This document shows, piece by piece, positions 1 through 7,445 of a DNA stretch of 15,949 nucleotides. How positions within the stretch are numbered: position 1 is the first letter of the stretch; each line of letters starts with the position of its first letter. Source of the DNA: an uncultured Allosphingosinicella sp. (lineage in GTDB: Bacteria > Pseudomonadota > Alphaproteobacteria > Sphingomonadales > Sphingomonadaceae); contig CAKTCN010000052.1 of NCBI GenBank assembly GCA_934539295.1, positions 1-15,949 of the forward strand. Reading direction: 5' to 3'. The notes under the pieces were generated by a model. It was given only the letters and a program-made list of their open reading frames with translations, did not search any database and was not told the DNA's origin. The position numbers were made by a program, and so were the translations under genes.

Positions 1-98
1 CCCTCATCGGCAAGCTGGTCGACAGCTTCCAGCCACAGGAATGCGCCAACTACTTCAGCTCCTGCGGATATGATCCAAACTGAAAGAAAACCGCTCTA
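1..98 (+). mobile_element. Right end of an IS630-family insertion sequence (partial)
   Basis: The window starts inside this element. Its transposase 3' end lies at 3-83 and the non-coding tail runs to a TA dinucleotide at 97-98. IS630/Tc1-mariner elements insert at TA and duplicate it. Directly after this TA, the reverse strand resumes reading as a phospholipase C-like protein, so position 97-98 is taken as the element boundary. The other end lies outside the window, so terminal inverted repeats cannot be compared. The boundary is inferred from where the interrupted gene stops making sense. Confidence 0.7.
3..83 (+). CDS. IS630-family transposase, C-terminal fragment
   Basis: Only the last 26 residues are in the window, reading LIGKLVDSFQPQECANYFSS and ending CGYDPN before a TGA at 81-83. 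The ECANYF...GYDP ending is typical of IS630-family transposases of Rhizobiales and Sphingomonadales, whose C-terminus follows the DDE catalytic domain. The catalytic residues are outside the window, so it is not possible to say whether the element is active. The fragment is recognised by its C-terminal signature alone, but the position next to an interrupted gene supports the call. Confidence 0.7.
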   Translation, partial: LIGKLVDSFQPQECANYFSSCGYDPN

Positions 99-435
99 TG
101 GCCCGGCTTCAGCATTGCGGCGCGATCATAGCCGGTGCGCGCGCCCGCCTCGCGACCCCAGGCTTCGCCCTTTGGGTTGGCATAACGGCCGCCCTGGGGG
201 TCGCCGAAAATGTCGATCTCTATCTGGCGCACGCCCGCGTCGAGCCGCCCGGCGAGCGGCAGGTGGTGATAGTCCAGCTCGTCGGTGAGCTTGGGTTCCC
301 ACCGCGCGTATGCGCTTCATCACCGCGGTCGGAATGCCCGCCTTGAAGCTGTTGTGCGATCCGATGACCTGGATGTCGTTCCATCGTGCGAGTGGCCGCC
401 GCGGCCGTGGAAATAAGCGCGGCGGCGAGCAGCAT
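99..435 (-). pseudogene. Phosphatidylinositol-specific phospholipase C-like protein, 5' remnant cut by IS630
   Basis: Three reading frames have to be joined to read this gene. From an ATG at 435 a signal-like stretch reads MLLAAALISTAAAA. One frame over (about 383 to 300) comes WNDIQVIGSHNSFKAG, which carries the IGSHNS segment with the first catalytic histidine of the PI-PLC family. In a third frame (about 298 to 99) the sequence reads EPKLTDELDYHHLPLAGRLD and then VRQIEIDIFGDPQGGRYANP, typical of Ca2+-dependent PI-PLC C1-like bacterial proteins. One extra base near 296-299 (in GGGAA) and another between 383 and 410 explain the shifts. The gene stops after about 110 residues, where the IS630 end begins, so most of the TIM barrel is missing. 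The start lies 12 bases downstream of the TonB-dependent receptor stop, which suggests the two once formed one outer-membrane uptake and phosphate-ester cleavage unit. No function is expected now. Confidence 0.75.
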
Positions 436-446
436 CCCTTTCAGTA

Positions 447-3086
447 TCAGAATTCGGTCCGGATGCCGAACAGGATCGTGCGACCCCAATAGTTGATCTC
501 GCCATAGCGTAGCGGCTGATCGCTGTAGCTGTACTGCTTGGCACCGGCGATGTTGATCGCCTCCACGCTGACCATGGTCCTGTCGGTGACGCGGACCGAC
601 AGGTTGCCGTCCAGCGAGCCGAACGCATCCTGATAGGTCGGCGCCTGGGTGGTGCTGCCAGTGCCTGACAGGTACTTGTCGCGCCAGACATAGGAGAGTC
701 GGGCGGACACCGGGCCGTAGTCGTAGAAGCCGACCAGGTTGAAGCTGTTCTTGGAGAGGCCGATCAGCTGGTCCTTGATGGGGCGCGCGCCTGCCGTATA
801 GTCAGACTGCACGGAAGTGTGGGTGTAGGATGCCTGGATGCCCAGACCATCGAGCGGCTTGGGCAGGAAGGTGAACACTTGGTTGTAAGCGGCTTCTACG
901 CCGTATACCTTGGCGTCGCCGCCGTTGACCTGGGTGCTAAGTAGCACCGTACCACGACCGGGAATGTCGATGTTGACGTTCTGGGCGGTGATGTAATCGT
1001 CCATGGCCTTGTAGAACACCGCCCCAGTCAGCGAGCCCCGGCGGCTGAAATACCATTCCAGCGAGCCGTCGAACTGTGTGGCGAGGAACGGAACCAGGTC
1101 CGGATTGCCGCCGCCCGCAGTCGGCGCATCGGTCGACACGCTGATCTGCGGCGAACTCTGGGTGACGTTGGGACGCGTCAGCACGCGGCTGACGGCGAGA
1201 CGGCCGACCAGGGTCGGCGTCAGCTCCGCGCGCAGGTTGAAGCTGGGCAGCCAATTGCTGAACGTCTTGGGAAAGCTCGCCGGCGTGGGTACCGTGCCCA
1301 GCGTCAGCGTGCCGTTGGCGACCTGATCGGTGTGGACATAGCGCACGCCGATATTGCCGGTGATGGCGGAACCAACCGCATAATCCGCGCGGATATAGGC
1401 GCTCGCAGTCTTCTCCGTCACCACATAGGAAGCGCGCAGATCGCCGGCGGTGAGCGGCGCGTTGGCGATCGCATCGGTGAACAGCTTGTCGTAGAACACG
1501 CCCGTGATTGGCACGATCCAGCTGCGCGGGGCGGTACCCGGCACCGTGTCGAGGACGTCGTCGAACGGGATCTGCTCATAGCCGTTGGGCGCGAAGGTGT
1601 TGAGAGGCACCTTGCCGGGATCGACGGTGAAGTCGCGGCGCGCATAGTCGCGCTTGCGCCAGTGATATTCGCCGCCCGCCGCAATCTTGCTCAGGAAACC
1701 GTCCATGCTGTGCCCGGCGTCGAGGCGGGAATAGAGATCCTCGTCCTTGCTGTTCTTCGGCGCAATGTTGAACGGGTAGAGGACGTAGTTGGCGGGATCG
1801 GTGACGTCGACCGGCGTGGTAAAGGTCGGGATCACCTTGTAGCCGCCCGACGTGTCGTAGGTGAGCGGCGCGTTGAACTGCACGCGGCTGCGCACCGTGC
1901 CCTCGGCATAGCTTGGGTGGAAGCTATGCGCATAGGACCAGTTGACGTCGGCGGAGACGTTCCAGTTTTCGGGGTTCCAGTCCTGCTTCAAGCCCACGGT
2001 GACCAGGTCGTGGCGGTTGAGACTGTATTCGCGCGCTCCCATGAAGCGGACATTGTTGATGGTTGCGCCGACCACCGTGTTGCCCTCGATTTTCGCCGAT
2101 CCTGGGACGATGCTGGTGCCGGGGTCGTCGGGATAGATGTCGAGGCCGAACTCGTCATAAGCGACGTCCAGCCGGGTCGCGAGCACGTCCAGCGTGGTCA
2201 GCAGGTCAGGCGAGGGCTGCCACTGGGCCGAGACCAGGCCGGAGAGGCGCTTGCGGTCTTCGGTTTCGACGGTTGGGCGCGTTCGGGTCGGCGTGTAGAG
2301 GCCCGTTGGCAGCCCCCCGGCGGCCGCGGAGGTGAACTTGTTGAGGTTCCAGCTGGTGTTGTACCAGCGGTCGTTGCGGACCTTCTTGCCCCAATATTGC
2401 GCGCCTGCGAGCAGACCGAGGGTGCCGTCGGCACTTTTCCAGCTGGCGATGCCGGTGACGTTCGGCTTCACCTTGTCGGTCATGGTCGTGTAGGTGCCGC
2501 GCAGGTTCAGCGTGGTCTTCGTGCCTACTTCCAGCGGGCGGAAAGTGTGAACGTCGATATTGCCGCCCAGCGCGCCCTCGGTCATGTCCGGGGTCGGGGT
2601 CTTCACGACGTCGATCTGCGAGACGAACTCGGCCGGTAACATTTCAAAGCGGAACTGGCGGCCGTTGGCGCCACCATTCTCGATCAGATCGTTGATAGCG
2701 ATCGTGCGGCCGTTGAGCAGTGTACTCTGAAACTGCGGGCCGAGGCCACGGACGCTGACGTAGAGCCCTTCTCCGCGGGGCCGGGTGATCGCCACGCCGG
2801 TGACGAGTTGCAGCGCTTCCGCCACATTTTGGGTAGGAAATTTGCCGATATCGGTGGAATTGATGGAATCAACGCCGAACGCGGCCTGACGCTTGGTCTC
2901 GGTAGCGGCGGCAAGGCTGCGAGCGTAGGACCCGGTGACTACGATGTCAGCGCCGCCCTCCTCTACTGGCGTCTGCCCAGCATCCGCGCCCACCGCCGAT
3001 GTGGCGGTCTGCGCCAAAGCGGGCTGGGGCAGATTCAAGGCGATAAACGGAAGCGACGCCCCAAGCAGGCGCAAGCGATGCAGCAC
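447..3086 (-). CDS. TonB-dependent receptor (Caulobacter/Xanthomonas-type)
   Basis: This is an 879-aa outer-membrane transporter energised by TonB-ExbBD. I place the start at GTG 3086 because it is preceded by a GGGGGAG ribosome site eight bases upstream and opens directly into a signal peptide (VLHRLRLLGASLPFIALNLP, cleavage after ALAQ). An in-frame ATG at 3125 would add 13 residues but has no good ribosome site. A TonB-box-like segment (DIVVTG) precedes the plug, which shows FPTQNVAEALQLVTGVAITR and YVSVRGLGPQFQSTLLNGRT, then the GALGGNIDV segment. The remainder is a 22-strand-type barrel ending in the usual aromatic residue (IRTEF). The pattern fits the TIGR01782-like receptor group often used for carbohydrates or other large ligands. 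The substrate cannot be read from sequence, but the broken phospholipase C-like gene 12 bases downstream hints at inositol-phosphate or phospholipid-derived ligands. The gene has no frameshift over 2.6 kb. Confidence 0.93.
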   Translation of the reverse strand: MLHRLRLLGASLPFIALNLPQPALAQTATSAVGADAGQTPVEEGGADIVVTGSYARSLAAATETKRQAAFGVDSINSTDIGKFPTQNVAEALQLVTGVAITRPRGEGLYVSVRGLGPQFQSTLLNGRTIAINDLIENGGANGRQFRFEMLPAEFVSQIDVVKTPTPDMTEGALGGNIDVHTFRPLEVGTKTTLNLRGTYTTMTDKVKPNVTGIASWKSADGTLGLLAGAQYWGKKVRNDRWYNTSWNLNKFTSAAAGGLPTGLYTPTRTRPTVETEDRKRLSGLVSAQWQPSPDLLTTLDVLATRLDVAYDEFGLDIYPDDPGTSIVPGSAKIEGNTVVGATINNVRFMGAREYSLNRHDLVTVGLKQDWNPENWNVSADVNWSYAHSFHPSYAEGTVRSRVQFNAPLTYDTSGGYKVIPTFTTPVDVTDPANYVLYPFNIAPKNSKDEDLYSRLDAGHSMDGFLSKIAAGGEYHWRKRDYARRDFTVDPGKVPLNTFAPNGYEQIPFDDVLDTVPGTAPRSWIVPITGVFYDKLFTDAIANAPLTAGDLRASYVVTEKTASAYIRADYAVGSAITGNIGVRYVHTDQVANGTLTLGTVPTPASFPKTFSNWLPSFNLRAELTPTLVGRLAVSRVLTRPNVTQSSPQISVSTDAPTAGGGNPDLVPFLATQFDGSLEWYFSRRGSLTGAVFYKAMDDYITAQNVNIDIPGRGTVLLSTQVNGGDAKVYGVEAAYNQVFTFLPKPLDGLGIQASYTHTSVQSDYTAGARPIKDQLIGLSKNSFNLVGFYDYGPVSARLSYVWRDKYLSGTGSTTQAPTYQDAFGSLDGNLSVRVTDRTMVSVEAINIAGAKQYSYSDQPLRYGEINYWGRTILFGIRTEF

Positions 3087-3175
3087 GTTATATTCTCCCC
3101 CTCGGCTCCCTTGCCGATGGGACATTCCGCTAACGGGGCGATTTGACGGTTTCGCAACTGAACCATTGCGGGTGC

Positions 3176-3204
3176 ATTACAATTTCACTGCAGATCAGTG
3201 ACAA
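3176..3204 (-). promoter_or_regulatory. Putative sigma70-type promoter for the 447-3086 receptor gene
   Basis: On the minus strand a -35 element TTGTCA (3204-3199) and a -10 element TGTAAT (3181-3176) are separated by exactly 17 bases, each with five of six consensus positions. A 15-base imperfect palindrome (CACTG-ATCTG-CAGTG) overlaps the -35 and spacer and could bind a regulator. The implied leader to the GTG start is roughly 80 bases. This is a sequence match only, but its position and spacing fit well. Confidence 0.5.
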
Positions 3205-3208
3205 CGAC

Positions 3209-3959
3209 ATGTGTTTCAGTGCGCTTGCTGTAAACCGCGACGACCCACTTCCGCTGATGATCACTGCCGGGTGCGGTTTTTCTCAAACCGATGCGCTTGT
3301 CCTCGACCGCGGAGCACAGGTGGTAGCAACCGACATCCGCGAGGATGTCGACGCGCTGGCGGGCGGGAAAGTGGCGACGTTACAGGCCGATGCCCGCGAT
3401 GAGTACGCAGCGCGCGTCACTCTTGCGCTCGCGCTCGAACGGTTCGGCCGGATCGACGTTCTGGTCAGCAATGCCGGCCGGACGCTGAACAGGCAGCTGG
3501 TGGAAACCAGCGCGGCGGACTGGGACGCGATTCTCGCCACCAACGCCCGCGGTGCGTTTCTCCACCTGCGCGAGGCGGGACGGATCATGGCGGCGCAGGG
3601 CAGCGGCGTGATCGTGGCCGTCGCGTCGGTCGTCAGCGCTGTGGGCATGCGCGAAACCGCCCCCTACTCGGCATCGAAAGGCGCGATCGCTCAGCTCGTG
3701 AAGACTGCTGCCCTTGACCTTGGAACAAGCGGCGTCCGCGTCAACGCGGTGGCACCCGGGAGTGGTGGCGACCGAGATCCTGGAGGGCATCGTTGCGGAC
3801 AGCCGCGCGGCGCTGGCCAGGTACGGCCACCTCCATGCACTTGGCCGGGTCGCCGAGCCCGCTGAGATCGCGGAAGTGATCGCCTTCTTCGCTTCTCCCG
3901 CTGCCAGCTTCATCATCGGCGCGCTGGTCATGGCGGACGGTGGCTGCACGGCGATGTGA
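3209..3959 (+). pseudogene. Short-chain dehydrogenase/reductase (SDR), frameshifted
   Basis: The sequence is a classical SDR in two frames. The first part (to about 3760) carries the NAG motif (LVSNAGRT), the catalytic serine region (ASVVSAVG) and the YSASK catalytic motif, followed by VRVNAVAPG. An extra A at 3761 then shifts the frame; from 3762 the reading resumes as VVATEILEGIV and continues to the usual C-terminal GALVMADGG segment, stopping at TGA 3957-3959. The N-terminal TGxxxGxG cofactor motif is also damaged: it reads ITAGCGFSQ, lacking the first glycine and with serine in place of a later one. The start is uncertain (ATG 3209 or 3257) and neither has a clear ribosome site. It is divergent from the receptor gene, and the receptor promoter lies just before it. 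I judge it non-functional. Confidence 0.8.
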
Positions 3960-4204
3960 CGGAGCAACATTGGCACGCGCATCGCGACAGGTGTGGTGTA
4001 GGGCGTTCGTCGTGCCGGCAGGCTGCACTCGAAGACCCATAAGTAGCCAATCGCAGATCCTTCTCGGACCTCCAACTCTAGCTGTTTGTTGATCTTGGTG
4101 ACAATGCCGCCCCCCCCCCCGTCGGGTGCAAACGAAGCCGGACGTCCCTACCGCAAGTACGAGCGTGCGGCGCTCTCAAAAAGGCGATCCACGCGCAAAG
4201 ATCC
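3960..4204. other. Non-coding gap with an 11-C homopolymer
   Basis: No convincing gene, RNA or known element is visible between the SDR pseudogene and the lipoprotein stop. The stretch contains an uninterrupted run of 11 cytosines at 4110-4120. Possible readings on either strand have no recognisable family and look like chance open frames in GC-rich DNA. Confidence 0.5.
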
Positions 4205-4522
4205 TCAGCCTACGGTAGCGCTCGTGAGCGCATCGGCACGCTCCTTTGCACTGCGACGGATCTCCCTGGCCTGCCACTCCAGCCGGTCCGCCTGCGTGTC
4301 CGCTTCGGTCGTGATCCGATCTCGTTTAGCCTCAAGGTTCTCGCGCGCGGCTTTGTTGGCGCGATCCTGCGCCTCACCGATGCGTTCGGCTGGCCCGCTG
4401 CCTTTGTATTCGATGCCGGCAGCGTTTGCCGCTGCTCGATCCTGCGCCTCGCCAGCCTTCTCGTTTGGGCCGTCACAGCCCGCCAGGAGAACCAGTACGG
4501 CTGCCACCATCATGTATCGCAT
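4205..4522 (-). CDS. Small lipoprotein, function unknown
   Basis: This is a predicted 105-aa lipoprotein. The N-terminus MRYMMVAAVLVLLAGCDGP has a clear lipobox (LAGC, lipidated Cys at residue 16), with Asp at +2, so in an E. coli-like system it might stay at the inner membrane. I prefer ATG 4522 over ATG 4528 because AGGGG lies six bases before the former and directly abuts the latter. The mature part is short, charged and alpha-helical, rich in Ala, Glu and Arg. It contains the segment GEAQDRA twice, 25 residues apart, encoded by a repeated 14-base sequence at 4362-4375 and 4437-4450. No named domain is recognised. It lies downstream of the DUF3618/holin stress cluster but beyond a strong hairpin, so it may have its own promoter or be expressed by read-through. 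Confidence 0.8.
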   Translation of the reverse strand: MRYMMVAAVLVLLAGCDGPNEKAGEAQDRAAANAAGIEYKGSGPAERIGEAQDRANKAARENLEAKRDRITTEADTQADRLEWQAREIRRSAKERADALTSATVG

Positions 4523-4540
4523 CGGCATCCCCTATTGATG

Positions 4541-4566
4541 CGGGGCGGTTTCCAAGAACCGCCCCG
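4541..4566 (-). terminator. Strong hairpin between the DUF3618 gene and the lipoprotein gene
   Basis: A perfect 10-bp stem (CGGGGCGGTT at 4541-4550 against AACCGCCCCG at 4557-4566) encloses a six-base loop. It sits 45 bases past the DUF3618 stop and just before the lipoprotein start, where an intrinsic terminator or RNA-stabilising hairpin would be expected. No T-tract follows on the minus strand, so termination may be inefficient. Confidence 0.5.
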
Positions 4567-4610
4567 CCGCTGCCCCGACAGCTACGCCGCCACAACCTCG
4601 CCGGCCGTGC

Positions 4611-5531
4611 TTACGAACGAGCCCGGCCGCCTTGATCGTTACCCAGCCGGGACCGCACGCTTTCCTTGCTCGCGCTGGCAACGTCCTGGGCAGCCTGCTT
4701 GACGTGGCCGAGCAGCTCACCGCTTTTCAGGTCTTTGGCCAGCTCACCAATCGGCTTGTCTCCGGTCAGTCCATGCTCCTGCGCGCTGTCCTTGACCGCG
4801 CCCAGCGCGTCGCCGGCGACCTGCGCCCCGCGGTTGACGACATCCTGCGCGAGATCGCGCCCTTGGGCCCGCAGCCGGTCCGCAACAGTCCCTAGCGCAC
4901 GTTCCTCCTGTTCGCTGACAGGGATCAGCACGCCTGCCACCAAGCCGACCAGCGCGGCCGCACCGCCCAGCACGACGGGATTGCCGGCCAGACCGCCCCC
5001 GCCGTTGCGAAGCCCGCCAAGGGCGCTGGATGCGCTACTACTCAGGTCGCGCGACGTCTCCTTCATGCTCCGGGTCGCGGAAGCCACCGCCGCCTTGATC
5101 CGCTGTCCATAGGACGAAGCGGTGTCGGACGCATTGCGCGCCACCCCGAGCACCTGTCCACGCGCGTCGTCGAGCCGGCTCGCGTAAACGTCGGGGTGCT
5201 CGTCCCGAAGCCGGACCACGCCCGCCTCGGCCGACCGCAACCGGGTATGCAGATCGGGCTCGGCACGGCTCGCCTTGTTCTGGCTCGACGCCATCAACCA
5301 GGCGATGCCGATGCCGGCCAGCGCGGCCGGGATCGGATTGGCCTTGGCTTTCCCGATCAGGGTCTGGGCAAAGGCGGCACCATTGCCGCCCGTCACCTGG
5401 GTCAGCGTGTCGCTGACAAGCTGGCTAGGCGCGAGTTTGTCGCCAAGTTCGTCGAGGCGGCGGTCCATGCGCGCACGGGTAGCGGCGAGATCGCGTTCGA
5501 TCTGATCGGTATCGTCGGTGGCGTCGGCCAT
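4611..5531 (-). CDS. DUF3618 domain-containing membrane protein
   Basis: This is a 306-aa protein. The start ATG (5531) overlaps the upstream stop in TGATG, giving translational coupling with the holin-like gene. Residues 9-45 carry the DUF3618 signature (IERDLAATRARMDRRLDELG), a short alpha-helical domain of unknown function found in alphaproteobacteria. A hydrophobic segment at about 67-82 and a stronger one at about 184-206 suggest membrane anchoring. The stretches between and after are helical, Ala-, Ser- and Gln-rich and probably coiled. The C-terminal 90 residues resemble the amphipathic, low-complexity helices of stress-associated proteins. In related genomes DUF3618 proteins commonly travel with the phage-holin-family protein encoded upstream, and the pair is thought to act on envelope stress. 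The biochemical role is unknown. Confidence 0.88.
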   Translation of the reverse strand: MADATDDTDQIERDLAATRARMDRRLDELGDKLAPSQLVSDTLTQVTGGNGAAFAQTLIGKAKANPIPAALAGIGIAWLMASSQNKASRAEPDLHTRLRSAEAGVVRLRDEHPDVYASRLDDARGQVLGVARNASDTASSYGQRIKAAVASATRSMKETSRDLSSSASSALGGLRNGGGGLAGNPVVLGGAAALVGLVAGVLIPVSEQEERALGTVADRLRAQGRDLAQDVVNRGAQVAGDALGAVKDSAQEHGLTGDKPIGELAKDLKSGELLGHVKQAAQDVASASKESVRSRLGNDQGGRARS

Positions 5532-5938
5532 CACAAATGCTCCTTGAGGGTGCGGCCATCCTTCTTGAGGTTGGCGGCCGTGCGATCGGGGGTAAGGTTC
5601 TTGAGCGACAGCTGCGCCAGGCCTGCGCGCGCGATCAGGCCGCCGATCACGACAATGACCAGGCCGACGATGACCAGCGCAGCCCAGGCGGGCAGCCACT
5701 TGGCGAGCACGGCGGCACCGCCTTCCAGGAGGACCACCAGCCCGGCGAACGCAACCAGAGCCCCGCCGACCAGCGAGATGGCACCGCCGAGCAGACTATG
5801 TAGCTTGTGGTCGAACTCGGCGCGGGCGAGCGCCAGTTCACCGCGGACAAGATCCTGGACGTCACCGGCCAGACCGCCCGCAATCTCACCCAGGCTGTGC
5901 GCGGGCTGGGATGCGCCGCGCGGATCAGTGTTGGCCAT
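5531..5938 (-). CDS. Phage holin family protein (Holin-X-like, superfamily III)
   Basis: This is a 135-aa inner-membrane protein. A strong ribosome site (GGAGGTG) sits five bases before ATG 5938, which lies inside the last codons of the upstream gene (14-base overlap). An amphipathic N-terminal helix (VQDLVRGELALARAEFDHKL) leads into two membrane spans, at about 48-73 and 82-105, joined by a short loop. A basic tail follows. The two-span hairpin with the preceding ELALARAE helix is characteristic of the Phage_holin_3_6/Holin-X family. In bacteria these are chromosomal membrane proteins and not lysis proteins. No endolysin is nearby, so a phage origin is unlikely. The tight overlaps on both sides make it the central gene of a three-gene unit. 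Confidence 0.85.
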   Translation of the reverse strand: MANTDPRGASQPAHSLGEIAGGLAGDVQDLVRGELALARAEFDHKLHSLLGGAISLVGGALVAFAGLVVLLEGGAAVLAKWLPAWAALVIVGLVIVVIGGLIARAGLAQLSLKNLTPDRTAANLKKDGRTLKEHL

Positions 5939-6446
5939 TGCCCACCTCCGGCACGGTCGGCAGATCGTTGCGCGACAGGTCGCCCGCGACCACCTTGCCG
6001 AGCCGCGCGACCGCAAAGCCCGCGGCGAGTGCCGCGCCGATGAACAAGGCGGGCTGGCGACGGGCAAAAGCCGCAACCTCGCTCGCGAACTCACCCAGGT
6101 CCTTGTCGCGGATCGCGCCTGCAAGCGTGTTCAGTTCGGCCGCGCCGCGGCCAACGGCGCTGGCGATCCAGTCTTGCCGCCCCGCAAACTGTTCGCCCGA
6201 TCGCTGAACAGTCTGGGCCAGCTGCTCGACAAAATCAGCGGCAGCGCCCTTCTGGCTGTCGAGCGTGTCCGTCAGCTTCCGCCCCGCCTGGCCTGCCAGC
6301 GACGCGGTTTGTCCGGCATTCCCAGTGCCTGCGGGAGCCTGAACCCCAGGAGCCGACGTGGCTGTGGTCGGTTCGGAAAAGGGGTCGGGCGATCGTGGTG
6401 TGAAGATCGTACTGCCCGCCGCGTCGCTATCGAACGAGTTCTGCAT
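5925..6446 (-). CDS. Single-span membrane protein of the stress cluster (possible nutrient-deprivation-induced type)
   Basis: This is a 173-aa protein starting at ATG 6446 (MQNSFDSD), with AGAAGG about ten bases upstream. A GTG at 6473 would add nine residues. Residues 1-50 are a disordered, Pro-, Ala- and Gly-rich region. Residues 55-130 form a helical region (LTDTLDSQKGAAADFVEQLA, then IASAVGRGAAELNTLAGAIR), and one membrane span is visible at about 131-147 (QPALFIGAALAAGFAVARLG). Proteins with this layout upstream of holin-like and DUF3618 genes are often annotated as 'nutrient deprivation-induced protein' in rhizobia. I make that link from layout and context, so it is tentative. The 3' end overlaps the holin gene by 14 bases. 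Confidence 0.75.
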   Translation of the reverse strand: MQNSFDSDAAGSTIFTPRSPDPFSEPTTATSAPGVQAPAGTGNAGQTASLAGQAGRKLTDTLDSQKGAAADFVEQLAQTVQRSGEQFAGRQDWIASAVGRGAAELNTLAGAIRDKDLGEFASEVAAFARRQPALFIGAALAAGFAVARLGKVVAGDLSRNDLPTVPEVGNGQH

Positions 6447-6526
6447 GCTTGTTGTGCCTTCTGCTCGCCGCACCGGGCGGCGTGGCCTCGCACGCGGTAC
6501 GCGTGCGTGCGAGACCCAATCTCTGC

Positions 6527-7414
6527 TCAGCGCTCGGAGGACGTCCCGAAGGTCGAGCCGCGATCCGTGCCCATGCCCTCGTCGCGATCCACCTCGACGT
6601 CGGTCCGACGGACAGTGTCGTCGATCTGCTCGACCCGTTCGTCGGCGGTCTTGGAGACGACCACCTCCTCGACCACGCGGGCAGTCTTGCCGACCACGGC
6701 TTCCTCGCCGGTGGCCGTCATGTCGATCGTGCGCTCACGAAACGCATCGCCCTCGGCGGCAGACAGCGGCTGGTCGACGCGACGGCGCTCGACGTTGACC
6801 CGCTCGTTACACAGGCGGACCTGCTCGTGCACCGGCGTCTCGGTCACATAGGAACGGACACGCACGCCGCCACGGCTGACGTCGCGCTTGCCGACGACCA
6901 GCTGTTCTTCGACAACGGGGATGACCTCCTCCTGCGAGCCGGTCGATCGATCGGCCAGGTCGCGATCCGCCATCACGTTGCGGTCGGCCGTCTCTCGATC
7001 GCCGAAGCCGCCGAATGCCGACGCGCCCGTCGCTGCGCCCGCTCCCGCCGGGTAGTCCCAGCCGGACTGGCGCCATTGGCTGGCGCGGTCGTCAATGTCG
7101 ACAGAGCCGGCTTCCTCAAGCACCTGCACTGCCCGGGCGACATCGTCCTCGTCCACGTCGGCGGTCAGCACGGCACCACCGCGACGGACACCTTCCTCAT
7201 AGGTGTGGCGGTCCTCGTCGGGGAGAAAGGCGTTCTTTACCGACGCCCAGAAGCCGTGATCCTCGTGCGTCGAATAGCCCTGCTCCTTGTAGCCGGCGCT
7301 CGACTTGTCGTGGACATGGATGTGATCGGCATCGACATTGGATTGCTTGAGCCGCTCCTTCGCCGCTTCGGCATCGGCGCGGGTATCGAACATGGCGGTG
7401 ATCGTGCTGGACAT
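6527..7414 (-). CDS. YsnF/AvaK-like stress protein (DUF2382) with GSP17M-type N-terminus
   Basis: This is a 295-aa soluble protein. The start is ATG 7414 (MSSTITAMFD), with GGAG eight bases upstream. Residues 5-105 look like the general stress protein 17M/YflT-type alpha-beta domain: MFDTRADAEAAKERL, then a glycine-containing loop and GGAVLTADVDEDDVARAVQV. A flexible Gly-, Ala- and Asp-rich linker follows (about 110-160). Residues 160-270 form a DUF2382 domain, seen as repeated acidic and basic beta-strands (EEVIPVVEEQLVVGKRDVSR, then GGVRVRSYVTETPVHEQV and EEVVVSKTADERV). This two-domain layout is common in sphingomonads and is induced by stress in several bacteria, but the molecular function is unknown. 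It follows the OmpA-domain gene by 31 bases. A weak 7-bp hairpin (6490-6506) lies after its stop. Confidence 0.9.
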   Translation of the reverse strand: MSSTITAMFDTRADAEAAKERLKQSNVDADHIHVHDKSSAGYKEQGYSTHEDHGFWASVKNAFLPDEDRHTYEEGVRRGGAVLTADVDEDDVARAVQVLEEAGSVDIDDRASQWRQSGWDYPAGAGAATGASAFGGFGDRETADRNVMADRDLADRSTGSQEEVIPVVEEQLVVGKRDVSRGGVRVRSYVTETPVHEQVRLCNERVNVERRRVDQPLSAAEGDAFRERTIDMTATGEEAVVGKTARVVEEVVVSKTADERVEQIDDTVRRTDVEVDRDEGMGTDRGSTFGTSSER

Positions 7415-7445
7415 GCTGTTCACTCCTGCTGCTAGAACTGGTTGA

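Noticed and set aside
1332..2639. 435-aa open frame on the plus strand opposite the left TonB receptor
   Set aside because: It lies fully inside the receptor on the other strand, has no recognised motif, and such open frames are common opposite GC-rich genes.
5531..5938. Prophage origin for the holin-like gene
   Set aside because: No endolysin, spanin, integrase or structural phage gene is near, and the family is mostly chromosomal.
6490..6506. 7-bp hairpin after the YsnF-like gene
   Set aside because: The stem is short with a three-base loop and no T-run, so it was not called a terminator.
5196..6851. 551-aa open frame on the plus strand over the holin/DUF3618 region
   Set aside because: It crosses three overlapping minus-strand genes with good ribosome sites, and has no family signature.
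6449..7435. 328-aa open frame on the plus strand opposite the YsnF-like gene
   Set aside because: The minus strand has a recognised two-domain protein with a ribosome site. The plus-strand reading has no known motif.
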